In this document: piece after piece, positions 1 through 8,252 of the stretch | Numbering within the stretch: the first letter of the stretch is position 1 | How the letters are laid out: each line of letters begins with the position of its first letter | From: Streptomyces deccanensis | Lineage (GTDB): Bacteria > Actinomycetota > Actinomycetes > Streptomycetales > Streptomycetaceae | DNA: 64,000 bases | Reading direction: 5' to 3' | Assembly: GCF_022385335.1 (NCBI RefSeq) | Contig: NZ_CP092431.1 | Span: forward strand, 8,494,001 to 8,558,000 | Position numbers and translations under genes: made by a program | Notes under the pieces: generated by a model | The model's database searches: none | Told to the model about the DNA's origin: nothing | Seen by the model: only the letters and a program-made list of their open reading frames with translations

Positions 1-18
1 GGGCCTCTGACGTGCCAA

Positions 19-44
19 AACGGCCACCCTGGAGGGTGGCCGTT
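19..44 (-). terminator. Rho-independent terminator after the TetR gene
   Basis: Two perfect 12-base arms (19-30 and 33-44, core GGCCACCCT / AGGGTGGCC) leave almost no loop. On the minus strand the stem is followed by TTTT. It lies 50 bases past the stop of the TetR gene, so it should end that transcript before whatever lies left of the window. Confidence 0.75.
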
Positions 45-95
45 CTCACAGTTACCGTTGAGTAGATCGTCGTCGGATCGGGGTTCCGAGGGGTG

Positions 96-905
96 TCAGC
101 GGTCGCGGAGCGCCTCTTCGATGGTGCGCATGACCTCGTCGAGCGGGGCGTCGGTGCGGGCCACGGTCACCAGGACCTCGCCGTGCGTGGACGTCGTCGC
201 GGCGGCCGGCTCGGGTGCCAGGGTGCGGCCCGCGCCGATGCCCGTGCCGAACGTCTTGCGGACGATGGCGAAGGCGTGGTCGAGGTGGGTCTCGACGTCG
301 CCGTGCCCGCCGGATCTGAGCCACCGTCGCAGCACGTGGTTGTGCGCGGTGACCACCGCCGACGCGGCCACCTCGGCGAGCAGGGGGTCGTCGTTGCCGG
401 CGTCGTGGTGGGCGTGCTCGTCGAAGTGGCCCAGCAGATAACGGGTGAAGAGGCGCTCGTAGCGGGCCACGGAGGCGATCTCCGCCTCCCGGAGGGTGGG
501 AACCTCACGGGTCAGCTTGTAGCGGGCGACCGAGATCTCCGGCCGGGCCGCGTACATCTTCATGACCTCCTTGATCCCACGGCACACCGTGTCGAGCGGG
601 TGCTCGTGCGGGGGCGCCGCGTTGAGCACCGCCTCGGCGCGGATCAGGGTGTCGTCGTGGTCCGGGAAGATCGCCTCTTCCTTGGAGCGGAAGTGGCGGA
701 AGAAGGTGCGGCGGGCGACCCCGGCCGCCGCCGCGATCTCGTCGACGGTGGTCGCCTCGTACCCCTTGGTCGAGAACAGCTCCATGGCCGCGGCCGCCAG
801 TTCCCTGCGCATCTTGAGGCGTTGGGCGGCGGCACGACTTCCCGCGGCGCTCTCCGGAGCGTCGGGCGCAGCTGGTGTACGTGAGGACTTGGCGGGCTGG
901 GACAT
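96..905 (-). CDS. TetR/AcrR family transcriptional regulator
   Basis: Predicted DNA-binding repressor of 269 residues. The N-terminal three-helix TetR domain spans about residues 33-80, with the recognition part around GYEATTVDEIAAAAGV and RRTFFRHFRSKEEA (50-78). The C-terminal half is a helical ligand and dimer domain. A basic, disordered stretch of about 30 residues precedes the HTH. I chose the ATG at 905; an in-frame ATG lies six codons upstream and neither has a strong Shine-Dalgarno. It lies 283 bases downstream of, and in the same direction as, the 3-hydroxyacyl-CoA dehydrogenase gene. In streptomycetes this pair neighbours crotonyl-CoA reductase (from memory), so an acyl-CoA-responsive repressor of ethylmalonyl-CoA-type genes is plausible. 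The ligand is unknown. Confidence 0.9.
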   Translation of the reverse strand: MSQPAKSSRTPAAPDAPESAAGSRAAAQRLKMRRELAAAAMELFSTKGYEATTVDEIAAAAGVARRTFFRHFRSKEEAIFPDHDDTLIRAEAVLNAAPPHEHPLDTVCRGIKEVMKMYAARPEISVARYKLTREVPTLREAEIASVARYERLFTRYLLGHFDEHAHHDAGNDDPLLAEVAASAVVTAHNHVLRRWLRSGGHGDVETHLDHAFAIVRKTFGTGIGAGRTLAPEPAAATTSTHGEVLVTVARTDAPLDEVMRTIEEALRDR

Positions 906-1103
906 GCCCCGAACGTACTGCATCCGTGCAGGAGAGTGCGCGTGTCCGTCCCTCCGGCCGCCCGGTCGGGACAGGGGTGGGACCAGGTCGGCGGCCGGGC
1001 AGCCGGGGGACGGGCCGGGCGTGGAGGCGGCGGAACGGGCCGACGAGGAGCGGCTGCCCGGCCCGAGCAGCCCGCCCCAGTCCGTGTCGGCCGCCGACGG
1101 GGA

Positions 1104-1137
1104 GGCCCGGCCCGTCTCCGGGCCCGACAGCCGGGCC
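1104..1137. terminator. GC-rich hairpin between dehydrogenase and TetR genes
   Basis: Arms GGCCCGGC (1104-1111) and GCCGGGCC (1130-1137) pair perfectly around an inner CCCGtctcCGGG stem. It sits in the 283-base gap 906-1188 between two minus-strand genes and has no T-run. It could attenuate read-through or be a plain structural element. I see no other feature in this gap. Confidence 0.35.
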
Positions 1138-1188
1138 GGGGGCGAGGACGCCGCGCCCCCGGCCGTGCCGAACTCGTCGCCCGACCGC

Positions 1189-3003
1189 TCAGCGCTTGGC
1201 ATATTCGCGGAAGCCACGGCCCGTCTTGCGGCCGAGGCAGCCCGCGGCCACCAGGTGCTCAAGCAGCGGCGCCGGGGCCAGCCCCGGGTCACGGAACTCG
1301 CGGTGCAGCACCTTCTCGATGGCCAGCGAGACATCCAGCCCGACCACGTCCAACAGCTCGAACGGGCCCATCGGGTAGCCGCCGCCCAGTTTCATCGCCG
1401 CGTCGATGTCGTCCAGCGTCGCGTAGTGCTCCTGCACCATCTTGATCGCGTTGTTCAGGTACGGGAACAGCAGCGCGTTCACGATGAACCCGGCCCGGTC
1501 GCCGCAGTCCACCGGATGCTTGCGGACCTTCGCACACAGCTCGCGGACCGTGGCGTGGACGTCGTCGGCGGTCAGCACCGTGCGGACCACCTCGACCAGC
1601 TTCATCGCCGGCGCCGGGTTGAAGAAGTGCATCCCGATCACGTCCTGCGGGCGCGAGGTGGCGCGGGCGCAGGCGACGACCGGCAGCGAGGACGTGGTGG
1701 TGGCGAGGATCGCGCCCGGCTTGCAGACCTTGTCGAAGGTCGCGAACAGCTGCCGCTTGACCTCCAGGTCCTCGGCCACGGCCTCCAGCGCCAGATCGAC
1801 GTCGGCGAAGGCGTCGTAGGTGCCGGCCGGCGTGATCCGGTCCAGCGTCTCGGCGGCGGCCTCCACGGTCATCCGCCCCTTGTCGACGGAGCGGGCCAGC
1901 GACTTGCCGATCCGCGCCTTCGCTGCCTGCGCCTTCTCCTCGCTGCGCGCCGCCAGCACGACCTCGTACCCGGCCTTGGCGAACACCTCGGCGATCCCGG
2001 ACGCCATGGTCCCCGAGCCCGCGACACCCACGGACCGGACGGTGCGGCCGGGGACCGTGGCGACCCCGTCCAGCGGCGTGAGCGCGTCCCGCACGACGGT
2101 GGCGGAACCGGGCGCCTCGTAGGAGTAGAAGCCGCGCCCCGACTTGCGGCCGGTCAGGCCCGCCTCGCTGAGCTGCCGGAGGATGGGCGCCGGCGCGTGC
2201 AGCCGGTCGTGCGAGGCCGCGTACATGGCCTCCAGGACCGTACGGGCGGTGTCGACGCCGATGAGGTCCAGCAGGGCCAGGGGGCCCATCGGCAGACCGC
2301 AGCCGAGCCGCATCGCCGCGTCGATGTCCTCACGGGAGGCGTACTTGGCCTCGTACATCGCGGCGGCCTGGTTGAGGTAGCCGAACAGCAGCCCGTCGGC
2401 GACGAAACCGGGCCGGTCGCCGACCGCGACGGGTTCCTTGCCGAGGTCGAGGGCGAGATCCGTGACCGCCGCGACGGCCTGGGGCGCGGTGAGCACGGAG
2501 GAGACGACCTCGACCAGCTTCATCGCGGGCGCCGGGTTGAAGAAGTGCAGCCCGAGGACCCGCTCCGGACGCGCCGACTCGGCGGCCAGCCGCGTCACCG
2601 ACAGGGCGTTGGTGCCGGTGGCGAGAACGGCCTCCGGCCGCACGATCGCGTCGAGTTCACGGAAAACCTGCTGCTTGATCTCGTACGACTCCGGGACCAC
2701 CTCGATCACCAGGTCCGCGTCGGCCGCGGCCTGGAGGTCGGTGAAGGTGCGGAAGCGGGCGAGGGCGTCACCGCGCTCCCGCTCGGTGATCCGCCCACGG
2801 GCCACGGCACGCTCGGTCGCGGCCTCCAGCGCCGCGACGGCACGGGCGCCGGCGGCCTCGCTGATGTCGATGCCGACGACCTCACGGCCGGCCCGGGTCA
2901 GCACCTCGGCGATACCGGTGCCCATGGTGCCGAGACCGACGACAGCGATCGTCTTGAACGGGGACTGCGGGGACGCCGACGAGTCGGAAAGGGGAGTGGC
3001 CAT
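1189..3003 (-). CDS. Tandem-duplicated 3-hydroxyacyl-CoA dehydrogenase
   Basis: Oxidises 3-hydroxyacyl-CoA (typically 3-hydroxybutyryl-CoA) with NAD(P), a step of fatty acid degradation and of butyryl/ethylmalonyl-CoA metabolism in the cytosol. The 604-residue protein is two complete copies of the usual enzyme of about 285 residues joined end to end. Each half has a Rossmann GxGxxG motif (G23-L-G-T-M-G28; second near residue 325), an HFFNPAPAMKLVEVV block holding the catalytic His (about residues 152 and 457), and a C-terminal GDRPGF or GDRAGF domain. The ATG at 3003 follows a GGAG with a 9-base gap. Both active sites look intact, so this is either an active pseudo-dimer or a bifunctional enzyme. 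The TetR gene lies downstream. Confidence 0.93.
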   Translation of the reverse strand: MATPLSDSSASPQSPFKTIAVVGLGTMGTGIAEVLTRAGREVVGIDISEAAGARAVAALEAATERAVARGRITERERGDALARFRTFTDLQAAADADLVIEVVPESYEIKQQVFRELDAIVRPEAVLATGTNALSVTRLAAESARPERVLGLHFFNPAPAMKLVEVVSSVLTAPQAVAAVTDLALDLGKEPVAVGDRPGFVADGLLFGYLNQAAAMYEAKYASREDIDAAMRLGCGLPMGPLALLDLIGVDTARTVLEAMYAASHDRLHAPAPILRQLSEAGLTGRKSGRGFYSYEAPGSATVVRDALTPLDGVATVPGRTVRSVGVAGSGTMASGIAEVFAKAGYEVVLAARSEEKAQAAKARIGKSLARSVDKGRMTVEAAAETLDRITPAGTYDAFADVDLALEAVAEDLEVKRQLFATFDKVCKPGAILATTTSSLPVVACARATSRPQDVIGMHFFNPAPAMKLVEVVRTVLTADDVHATVRELCAKVRKHPVDCGDRAGFIVNALLFPYLNNAIKMVQEHYATLDDIDAAMKLGGGYPMGPFELLDVVGLDVSLAIEKVLHREFRDPGLAPAPLLEHLVAAGCLGRKTGRGFREYAKR

Positions 3004-3283
3004 CGCGGGACTCCAGGAATGAGGGTGACGACTGAGGGAAGCGCCGCGGATACGCGAAGAGCGCGCAAGCGGCGCGTGGGGCGCGGGTGTGGGTGGTGCC
3101 GGGCTGATGAACGCACACGCCCGGTGCCGTCGCCACGGGGCGTGCACACGCCCACGGGGAACGGCTGAACCGACCGGCCCTGTCCCGAGGCCGAGCCGTA
3201 CTGGTACGCCGGATACCGAAACTCCGGGCACCGAACCGACTGTGCTCGCGACGGCTGCGTCACCAAACCGTCGAGAGCGAACA

Positions 3284-3325
3284 CGAGTGGGTAACTCGCT
3301 CGTCTGAGCTTAACCGGTGGGTAAC
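3284..3325. promoter_or_regulatory. Candidate operator: repeated GTGGGTAAC motif
   Basis: The 390-base gap 3004-3393 lies between the divergent dehydrogenase and HEAT-repeat genes. It holds GTGGGTAAC twice (3287-3295, 3317-3325), start to start exactly 30 bases, about three helical turns. The first copy is inside an inverted repeat CGAGT-GGGTA-ACTCG (3284-3298), and TTAAC (3311-3315) abuts the second. The layout suits a regulator binding one DNA face, possibly the neighbouring TetR protein. No binding is known; this is inference from sequence. Confidence 0.4.
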
Positions 3326-3380
3326 GAGCGCGCCAGCCCTCGTCTTTGTGAGGTACGTCCCTCAGACGCGGTCACGCCCG

Positions 3381-3386
3381 TACGCT
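3381..3386 (+). promoter_or_regulatory. Putative -10 hexamer of a leaderless gene
   Basis: TACGCT ends 7 bases before the ATG at 3394, which lacks a Shine-Dalgarno. This spacing would start the RNA at or next to the ATG. No good -35 is visible, so the call is tentative. Confidence 0.35.
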
Positions 3387-3393
3387 CGGTGGC

Positions 3394-3969
3394 ATGGACG
3401 AGGAGTTGCGATCACTCACGGAGCGTGTGCGGAGCGAGTCGGGGGGCGCGGCGGGATACGAGCGGCTCGTCACGACCGAGTCCACGGACGAGCTGGCGGC
3501 GGTGCTCACCGAGCCGGGGCAGCCCCTGTGGGCGCGGGAGGTGGCCGCGTTCAGGCTGGGCGTGGCGGGGGACCGCCGGGCCTTCGAGGCGCTGGTCCTG
3601 CTCCTCAACCACCGGGATCCGCCGCGCTGCGCCTCCGCCGCGTACGCGCTGGCCCGGCTCGGCGACCCGCGCACCGCCCGGGCGGCCGCCGCGCTCGCCA
3701 CGAACGAGCTGCGCGTCGCCTACGCCCTGCACCCCGTGCGGCTGCTCGTCGAACTCCGGGCGCCCGAGGCGGTGCCTGCGCTGATCACCACGCTCCGGCG
3801 CCGACTGACCCCGCACGATCCGTACCGCCGGGTGGCGCTCGCCTGCGTGGAGGGGCTCGGGGCGCTGGGGGACAGCAGGGCCGAACCCGTGCTGAAGGAC
3901 GCCCTCGCCCATCCGAGACTCGCGGAGGCGGCGGTGCGGGCGCTGACGAAAATTCCCCGCCAGCGGTAG
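3394..3969 (+). CDS. HEAT-repeat protein of unknown function
   Basis: A 191-residue soluble all-helical protein. After about 25 residues it is made of alpha-solenoid units such as LWAREVAAFRLGVAGD, PRCASAAYALARLGDP and RVALACVEGLGALGD, the D/G-A-L-G-D spacing typical of HEAT/PBS-lyase repeats. Such repeats usually bind proteins or phycobilins; no catalytic motif is visible. Relatives in databases are sometimes labelled adenylosuccinate lyase, but none of that enzyme's signature motifs is here and I would not use the name. It diverges from the acyl-CoA dehydrogenase gene across a 390-base regulatory gap and is followed by a dispersed hairpin repeat. Confidence 0.8.
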   Translation: MDEELRSLTERVRSESGGAAGYERLVTTESTDELAAVLTEPGQPLWAREVAAFRLGVAGDRRAFEALVLLLNHRDPPRCASAAYALARLGDPRTARAAAALATNELRVAYALHPVRLLVELRAPEAVPALITTLRRRLTPHDPYRRVALACVEGLGALGDSRAEPVLKDALAHPRLAEAAVRALTKIPRQR

Positions 3970-4013
3970 CGCTCCGCTTGGGGGGCGTGGACTCGGGTGC
4001 GGGCTCGGTGGGG

Positions 4014-4051
4014 GCTGGTCGCGCAGTTCCCCGCGCCCCTTACGGGGCGCG
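4014..4051 (-). repeat. Dispersed hairpin repeat, copy 1
   Basis: Contains the shared core TCGCGCAGTTCCCCGCGCCC followed by a TTACGGGG-type turn and GCGCG. The hairpin CGCGCCCC/GGGGCGCG lies between convergent genes and can serve as a bidirectional terminator. The stop codon of the GNAT gene (4040-4042) lies in the loop of this hairpin, so the repeat supplies that protein's last codons. Five related copies occur in the window. Confidence 0.75.
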
Positions 4052-4570
4052 TACGTAGCGCACCTCGGGCACTTCGACCCCGGCTGCCTCGAAGGGTTCT
4101 TCCGCGCCGTCGGGTGTGAAGCCGTGGTGCTCGTAGAAGCGGCGGGCCCGGGCGTTGTCCTTCAGCACCCACAGGAGCATGCGTGGGTGCCCGGCGGTCT
4201 CGCAGCGCTCGGTGGCGGCGTGCAGGAGTGCTTCGCCGATTCCGCTGCCCCAGTGGCCCGGCCGGACGTAGAGCGCGTACAACTCGGCGTCGTCGGTGCG
4301 GACTTCGCCGTCGCGGTAGGGGCCGTACGCCGCCCAGCCGAGGATCTCGCCGGCCCGCTCGGCGACCAGGTTCACCACCGGGTTGCCGGGCTTCAGGAGC
4401 ATGGCGCGTCGGCGTTCGGTGTCCTCCGCCACGTCCATCGCGTCGAGGTAGGACCGTGGTACGAGCCCGGCGTACGCGCTGCGCCAGCCACCCACGCGGA
4501 TCTCGGCGACGGCGCGGCAGTCGGCGAGGGTCATCTCGCGTATGCGGAGGTCATGAGGAGTGTCGTGCAT
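4040..4570 (-). CDS. GNAT family N-acetyltransferase
   Basis: A 176-residue acetyl-CoA-dependent acetyltransferase. The fold is recognisable from the N-terminal IREMTLADCRAVAEI strand-helix, a central ELYALYVRPGHWGSGIGEALL (motif A, Q/RxxGxG/A acetyl-CoA loop, near residues 93-113) and the motif B end NARARRFYEHHGF (near residues 140-152). The acceptor cannot be told from sequence; small amines, antibiotics and protein N-termini are all used by this family. The last codons lie in the dispersed hairpin repeat at 4014-4051. It is transcribed alone, convergent with the HEAT-repeat gene. The start at 4570 is the first ATG and has no strong Shine-Dalgarno; a second in-frame ATG lies 12 codons downstream. 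Confidence 0.88.
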   Translation of the reverse strand: MHDTPHDLRIREMTLADCRAVAEIRVGGWRSAYAGLVPRSYLDAMDVAEDTERRRAMLLKPGNPVVNLVAERAGEILGWAAYGPYRDGEVRTDDAELYALYVRPGHWGSGIGEALLHAATERCETAGHPRMLLWVLKDNARARRFYEHHGFTPDGAEEPFEAAGVEVPEVRYVRAP

Positions 4571-4637
4571 GGCCGCACCCTAGGCGGGGCGGCCGTGGGA
4601 GTCCCGTGATTTTCGGCGGGGCTCCCACGGCCGGGGC

Positions 4638-6209
4638 TCAGCCGCGGAGGCCCAGCAGGCCGTGCAGCGTCGAGCCCCGGGACGAGGCGGACGCGGCCTT
4701 GGTGCTCAGGGGCTTGGGATCGGGGAGCTTCGCGCAGACGGCGTCGGCCCCGCCCGTGCCGCGCGGCACCCTGCCGTCGGTCAGATACGCCGCCAGGTGC
4801 TTGTCCAGGCAGGCGTTGCCGCTCAGCGAGATGCCGTGGTTCCCGCCGCCCTGCTCGACCACCAGGCTGGAGCCCCGCAGCAGTTGGTGCGTGACGGCGC
4901 CGCCCTCGTACGGGGTGGCCGCGTCGTCCGTCGCCTGGAGGATCAGGACCGGCGGCAGCGCGGTGTTGGAGACGTCCACCGGGGTCAGGGGCTCGGTCGG
5001 CCAGAACGCGCAGGGTGCGTTGTACCAGGCGTTGTTCCAGGTCATGAAGGGCGCCTTCTCGTACATCGCCCAGTTGTCGTCGCGCCACTCGGCCCAGGCG
5101 CGCGGCCAGCGCGCGTCGCGGCACTGCACCGCGGTGTAGACGCTGTAGCCGTTGTCGCCGGCCGCGTCGACGGCGCCGAAGTTCTCGTAGGCCTCGACCA
5201 GCGGGTCGTCGTTCTTCTTGTTCGCGAACGCGGCGAACGCCTCGGCGAGATGGGGCCAGTAGCCGTCGTAGTAGGCGCCGGGCATGAAGGTGTCCTCCAG
5301 CTCGGCGGGCCCCACCTTGCGGTCCGCGGGCTTGCGGGCCAGCGCCGCCCGCATCGCGTACCACTTGGTCTCGATCTTCTCCGGATCGGTGCCCAGCTTG
5401 TACGTCCTGTGGTGCTTGGCGATCCACGCCATCAGCGCCCGGTGGCGGTCGTTGAACGCCCGGTCCTGCTGGAGGTTGTCGTCGTACCAGACGCCCGAGG
5501 GGTCGACGACGGAGTCCAGCACCGCGCGCCGGACCCGGTGCGGGAAGAGCTTGGCGTACACGGCGCCCAGGTAGGTGCCGTACGAGTATCCGAAGTAGTT
5601 GATCTTCTTGGCGCCGAGGGCCGCGCGGATGGCGTCCATGTCCCTGGCCGAGCTGACCGTGTCGATGAACGGCAGCACGTCCGCGTACTTCTTCGCGCAG
5701 GCGTCGGCGAAGGCCTTGGCGCGCTTGAGGTTGGCACGCTCGGCCTGCGCGTCGACCGGCAGGGAGTCGGCGCGCACCGGTGCGAAATGGCCGGGCCGGC
5801 AGTTGAGCGCGGGCTTGCTGGCGCCGACGCCACGCGGGTCGAAGCCGATGACGTCGTACTGCGCCGCCACCTTCTTCGGCAGCGAGGACGCGACGAAGCC
5901 GGCCAGGGTGCGGCCGCTGCCGCCGGGGCCGCCCGGATTGACCACCAGGGGGCCCTGGTACTTCTTCGCGGTGTGCGGGACGCGGGACAGGGCGAGCGTG
6001 ATCTTCCTGCCGTTCGGCTCACCGTGGTTCAACGGCACTTTCAGGGTGGTGCACTGGAGCGTCGGATAGTCGCCGGTGGCGCACTTCTTCCAGGCGAGCT
6101 TCGCCGCCGGCGCGGCGGCGAGGGCGCCGCTCGCGCCGGCCGGAACCGCCGTGACCATTCCGGCCAGCACGGCGGCGGCACCGCACAGAGCGGCTGCGCG
6201 TTTCTTCAT
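4638..6209 (-). CDS. Secreted alpha/beta-hydrolase, S33 tripeptidyl-aminopeptidase type
   Basis: An exported serine exopeptidase expected to trim short peptides outside the cell. The 523 residues begin with a signal peptide (MKKR, hydrophobic run to about residue 20, Ala-rich cleavage zone near 33-36). The oxyanion segment NPGGPGGSG lies near 91-99, the nucleophile elbow GYSYG near 206-210, the catalytic Asp in LQATDDAATPYE near 428 and the catalytic His in GGGNHGIS near 456. The Cys residues around CRDARW, CAFW, CLDK and VCAK fit the disulfide-bearing C-terminal TAP-like domain. A GAGG lies 7 bases before the ATG. This is the same family as the Streptomyces Tap/Slp mycelial peptidases; the exact paralogue is not assigned. 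Confidence 0.92.
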   Translation of the reverse strand: MKKRAAALCGAAAVLAGMVTAVPAGASGALAAAPAAKLAWKKCATGDYPTLQCTTLKVPLNHGEPNGRKITLALSRVPHTAKKYQGPLVVNPGGPGGSGRTLAGFVASSLPKKVAAQYDVIGFDPRGVGASKPALNCRPGHFAPVRADSLPVDAQAERANLKRAKAFADACAKKYADVLPFIDTVSSARDMDAIRAALGAKKINYFGYSYGTYLGAVYAKLFPHRVRRAVLDSVVDPSGVWYDDNLQQDRAFNDRHRALMAWIAKHHRTYKLGTDPEKIETKWYAMRAALARKPADRKVGPAELEDTFMPGAYYDGYWPHLAEAFAAFANKKNDDPLVEAYENFGAVDAAGDNGYSVYTAVQCRDARWPRAWAEWRDDNWAMYEKAPFMTWNNAWYNAPCAFWPTEPLTPVDVSNTALPPVLILQATDDAATPYEGGAVTHQLLRGSSLVVEQGGGNHGISLSGNACLDKHLAAYLTDGRVPRGTGGADAVCAKLPDPKPLSTKAASASSRGSTLHGLLGLRG

Positions 6210-6355
6210 CGTCAGGCCTCACAGGACGGAGGATTGCGGGCCGTGCACACCACGGCCTTCGTCGCATCGTCCCGGAGCAGACCCTTGAAGGAACTCGTTC
6301 CCGTGAGAGTTGACCCCATCGGGGCGCGAGAAGCGCCCGGATGCCCCCAGGGAGG

Positions 6356-7399
6356 TCAGAGCAGTGTCAGTTGTGTCGGCGCTGTGTCCCGGACCGGCTC
6401 CTGAGCGGCCGGCTCGCGTGCCGGTGTCCGCCGCGGCAGCTCCGCGCGCCGGGGACCCATGCCGTACTCCTGGGCCAGTTCGTGGACCTGACGGGTGATC
6501 TGCCGCTGGTACCACTTGGGGGCGTAGGCCCCCTCCGCGTACAGCAGCTCGTAGCGCCGTACGAGATGGGGGTGGTGGCGTTCCAGCCAGGCCATGTACC
6601 ACTCGCGGGCGCCGGGCCGCAGATGCAGCACCAGCGGGGTGACCGAGGTGGCGCCGGAGGCGGCGATCGCCCGCACGGTGGCGCGCAGCCGGTCGGGGTG
6701 GTCGCTGAGGAAGGGGAGCACGGGGGCCATCAGCACCCCGCAGCCGATACCGAGGTCGGTGAAGGCCCGCACGACGTCGAGCCGGCGCTCCGGGGCGGGT
6801 GTGCCCGGCTCGACCGTGCGCCACAGCTCGGGGTCGGTGAAGCCGACGGAGACCGAGATGCCGACCTCGGTGACCTCCGCGGCCTGCCGGATCAGCTCCA
6901 GGTCGCGCAGGATCAGCGTGCCCTTGGTCAGGATCGAGAAGGGGTTCGCGTGGTCGCGCAGGGCGGCGATGATGCCCGGCATCAGGCGGTAGCGGCCCTC
7001 GGCGCGCTGGTAGCAGTCGACGTTGGTGCCCATGGCGATGTGCTCGCCGTGCCAGCGCGGTGAGGCGAGCTGCCGGCGCAGCAGGTCGGGCGCGTTGATC
7101 TTCACCACGATCTGCGAGTCGAAGTCGAGGCCCGTGTCGAGGTCCAGATAGCTGTGGGTCTTGCGGGCGAAGCAGTAGACGCACGCGTGGGAGCAGCCCC
7201 GGTAGGGGTTCACCGTCCATTCGAACGGCATCCGGGAGGCTCCCGGGACCCGGTTCACGATCGTCTTCGCCCGGACCTCGTGGAAGGTCATGCCGCGGAA
7301 CTCGGGAGTGTCGAAGGTGCGGCTCGTCACCAGATCCGCGCCGAACAGCGCGGCGTCCCGGGCCGTGGCGGGGTTCTCGGCCAGATGGTCCCAGCGCAT
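6356..7399 (-). CDS. Radical SAM protein, Rv2578c/SplB-like family
   Basis: An iron-sulfur enzyme that cleaves S-adenosylmethionine to start radical chemistry. The cluster-binding CxxxCxxC is at C69, C73 and C76 in NPYRGCSHACVYC. The downstream barrel contains AMGTNVDCYQRAEGRYRLMP, FSILTKGT and VGISVSVGF, as in the COG1533 family that includes spore photoproduct lyase-like proteins. The substrate is unknown. The ATG at 7399 has GAGGAGG 6 bases upstream; the open frame runs further up but through the promoter. A consensus LexA box lies directly upstream, so a DNA-damage role is likely. Homologues in mycobacteria are, from memory, DNA-damage inducible. 347 residues, a usual family length. Confidence 0.9.
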   Translation of the reverse strand: MRWDHLAENPATARDAALFGADLVTSRTFDTPEFRGMTFHEVRAKTIVNRVPGASRMPFEWTVNPYRGCSHACVYCFARKTHSYLDLDTGLDFDSQIVVKINAPDLLRRQLASPRWHGEHIAMGTNVDCYQRAEGRYRLMPGIIAALRDHANPFSILTKGTLILRDLELIRQAAEVTEVGISVSVGFTDPELWRTVEPGTPAPERRLDVVRAFTDLGIGCGVLMAPVLPFLSDHPDRLRATVRAIAASGATSVTPLVLHLRPGAREWYMAWLERHHPHLVRRYELLYAEGAYAPKWYQRQITRQVHELAQEYGMGPRRAELPRRTPAREPAAQEPVRDTAPTQLTLL

Positions 7400-7426
7400 G
7401 GACGCCTCCTCGGTTGCTCTCGCCCC

Positions 7427-7444
7427 AGAATAGAACACACGTTC
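7427..7444 (-). promoter_or_regulatory. LexA (SOS) box and -10 of the radical SAM gene
   Basis: GAAC-ACAC-GTTC at 7433-7444 is a perfect match to the actinobacterial/Bacillus LexA core GAAC-N4-GTTC. Directly downstream on the minus strand is TATTCT (7432-7427), a good -10 hexamer. LexA bound here would cover the promoter spacer. The leader to the ATG is under 30 bases. Confidence 0.7.
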
Positions 7445-7631
7445 CCTTGATCGTGCGAACTGGTTTTCGAACATCGTGTGGAGGTCTCGTCGGGGGCCCT
7501 CGGGACGGCTCGCTCCGAGGCCTCGGGGCCGCCCCCTGGGGGCCCTAGGGGCACCCCGATTTGGGCCCTCCGGCCGGGGGGTGGTTGGCTTTCCGCACAT
7601 CCCCGAGTTACCAAGTGCTGGAGGAATGGCA

Positions 7632-8075
7632 ATGGCGCAGGTCGAGGCCACGACTGAACGAGTCGTCGCGGCGGACGCGGAGACGGTGTTCGACACCCTG
7701 GCCGAGTACAACGGCGCGCGCGAGAAGCTGATGCCGCAGCACTTCAGCGAGTACGAGGTGCGCGAGGGCGGCGACGGCGAGGGCACCCTCGTCCACTGGA
7801 AGCTCCAGGCCACCAAGAAGCGCGTGCGCGACTGCCTCCTGGAGGTCACCGAGCCCTCCGACGGCGAGCTCGTCGAGAAGGACCGCAACTCCTCCATGGT
7901 CACTGTCTGGCGGGTCACCCCGGCCGGCGAAGGCAGCTCTCGCGTCGTCGTCACCACCACCTGGCAGGGTGCCGGCGGTATCGGCGGCTTCTTCGAGAAG
8001 ACCTTCGCCCCCAAGGGCCTCGCCCGCATCTACGACGCCCTGCTCGCCAACCTCGCCGCCGAGGTCGAGAAGTAA
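7632..8075 (+). CDS. SRPBCC family (polyketide cyclase/START-like) protein
   Basis: A 147-residue single-domain helix-grip protein: the N-terminal strand TTERVVAADAETVFDTLAEYNG and the long C-terminal helix KTFAPKGLARIYDALLANLAAEVEK frame a hydrophobic ligand cavity. Such proteins bind lipids or aromatic metabolites or act as cyclases; nothing here points to one ligand. Of two in-frame ATGs (7626 and 7632) the second is chosen because GGAGG at 7620-7624 is then 7 bases away rather than 1. It is a single-gene unit preceded by a very GC-rich, hairpin-prone leader (7475-7619) and followed by a 177-base gap with no recognisable feature. Confidence 0.82.
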   Translation: MAQVEATTERVVAADAETVFDTLAEYNGAREKLMPQHFSEYEVREGGDGEGTLVHWKLQATKKRVRDCLLEVTEPSDGELVEKDRNSSMVTVWRVTPAGEGSSRVVVTTTWQGAGGIGGFFEKTFAPKGLARIYDALLANLAAEVEK

Positions 8076-8252
8076 CCCGGAGCGGAAAGGATGCCCGGTC
8101 CAACGGGCGATCATCCGGGGCGCGTTGCCGTCCTCACCGGTTCGAGTGGATCTCCGTGACGCTCCCCGGAATGCCGTAACTCGCCGCACTTACCGACAGT
8201 TGCCGCTTAACGCGGGAATTGTGCGGTGAGTGCGACGAGGGGAGCGGTACGC

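Noticed and set aside
562..3168. Long open frame of 868 codons on the plus strand, opposite the dehydrogenase and TetR genes
   Set aside because: It shadows minus-strand genes with clear domains and codon bias. GC-rich DNA keeps antisense frames open; the product is low-complexity Arg/Gly/Val with no recognisable domain.
3394..3969. Adenylosuccinate lyase
   Set aside because: The name circulates for this family in databases, but the protein is under 200 residues, made of HEAT units and has none of the fumarase-superfamily signatures.
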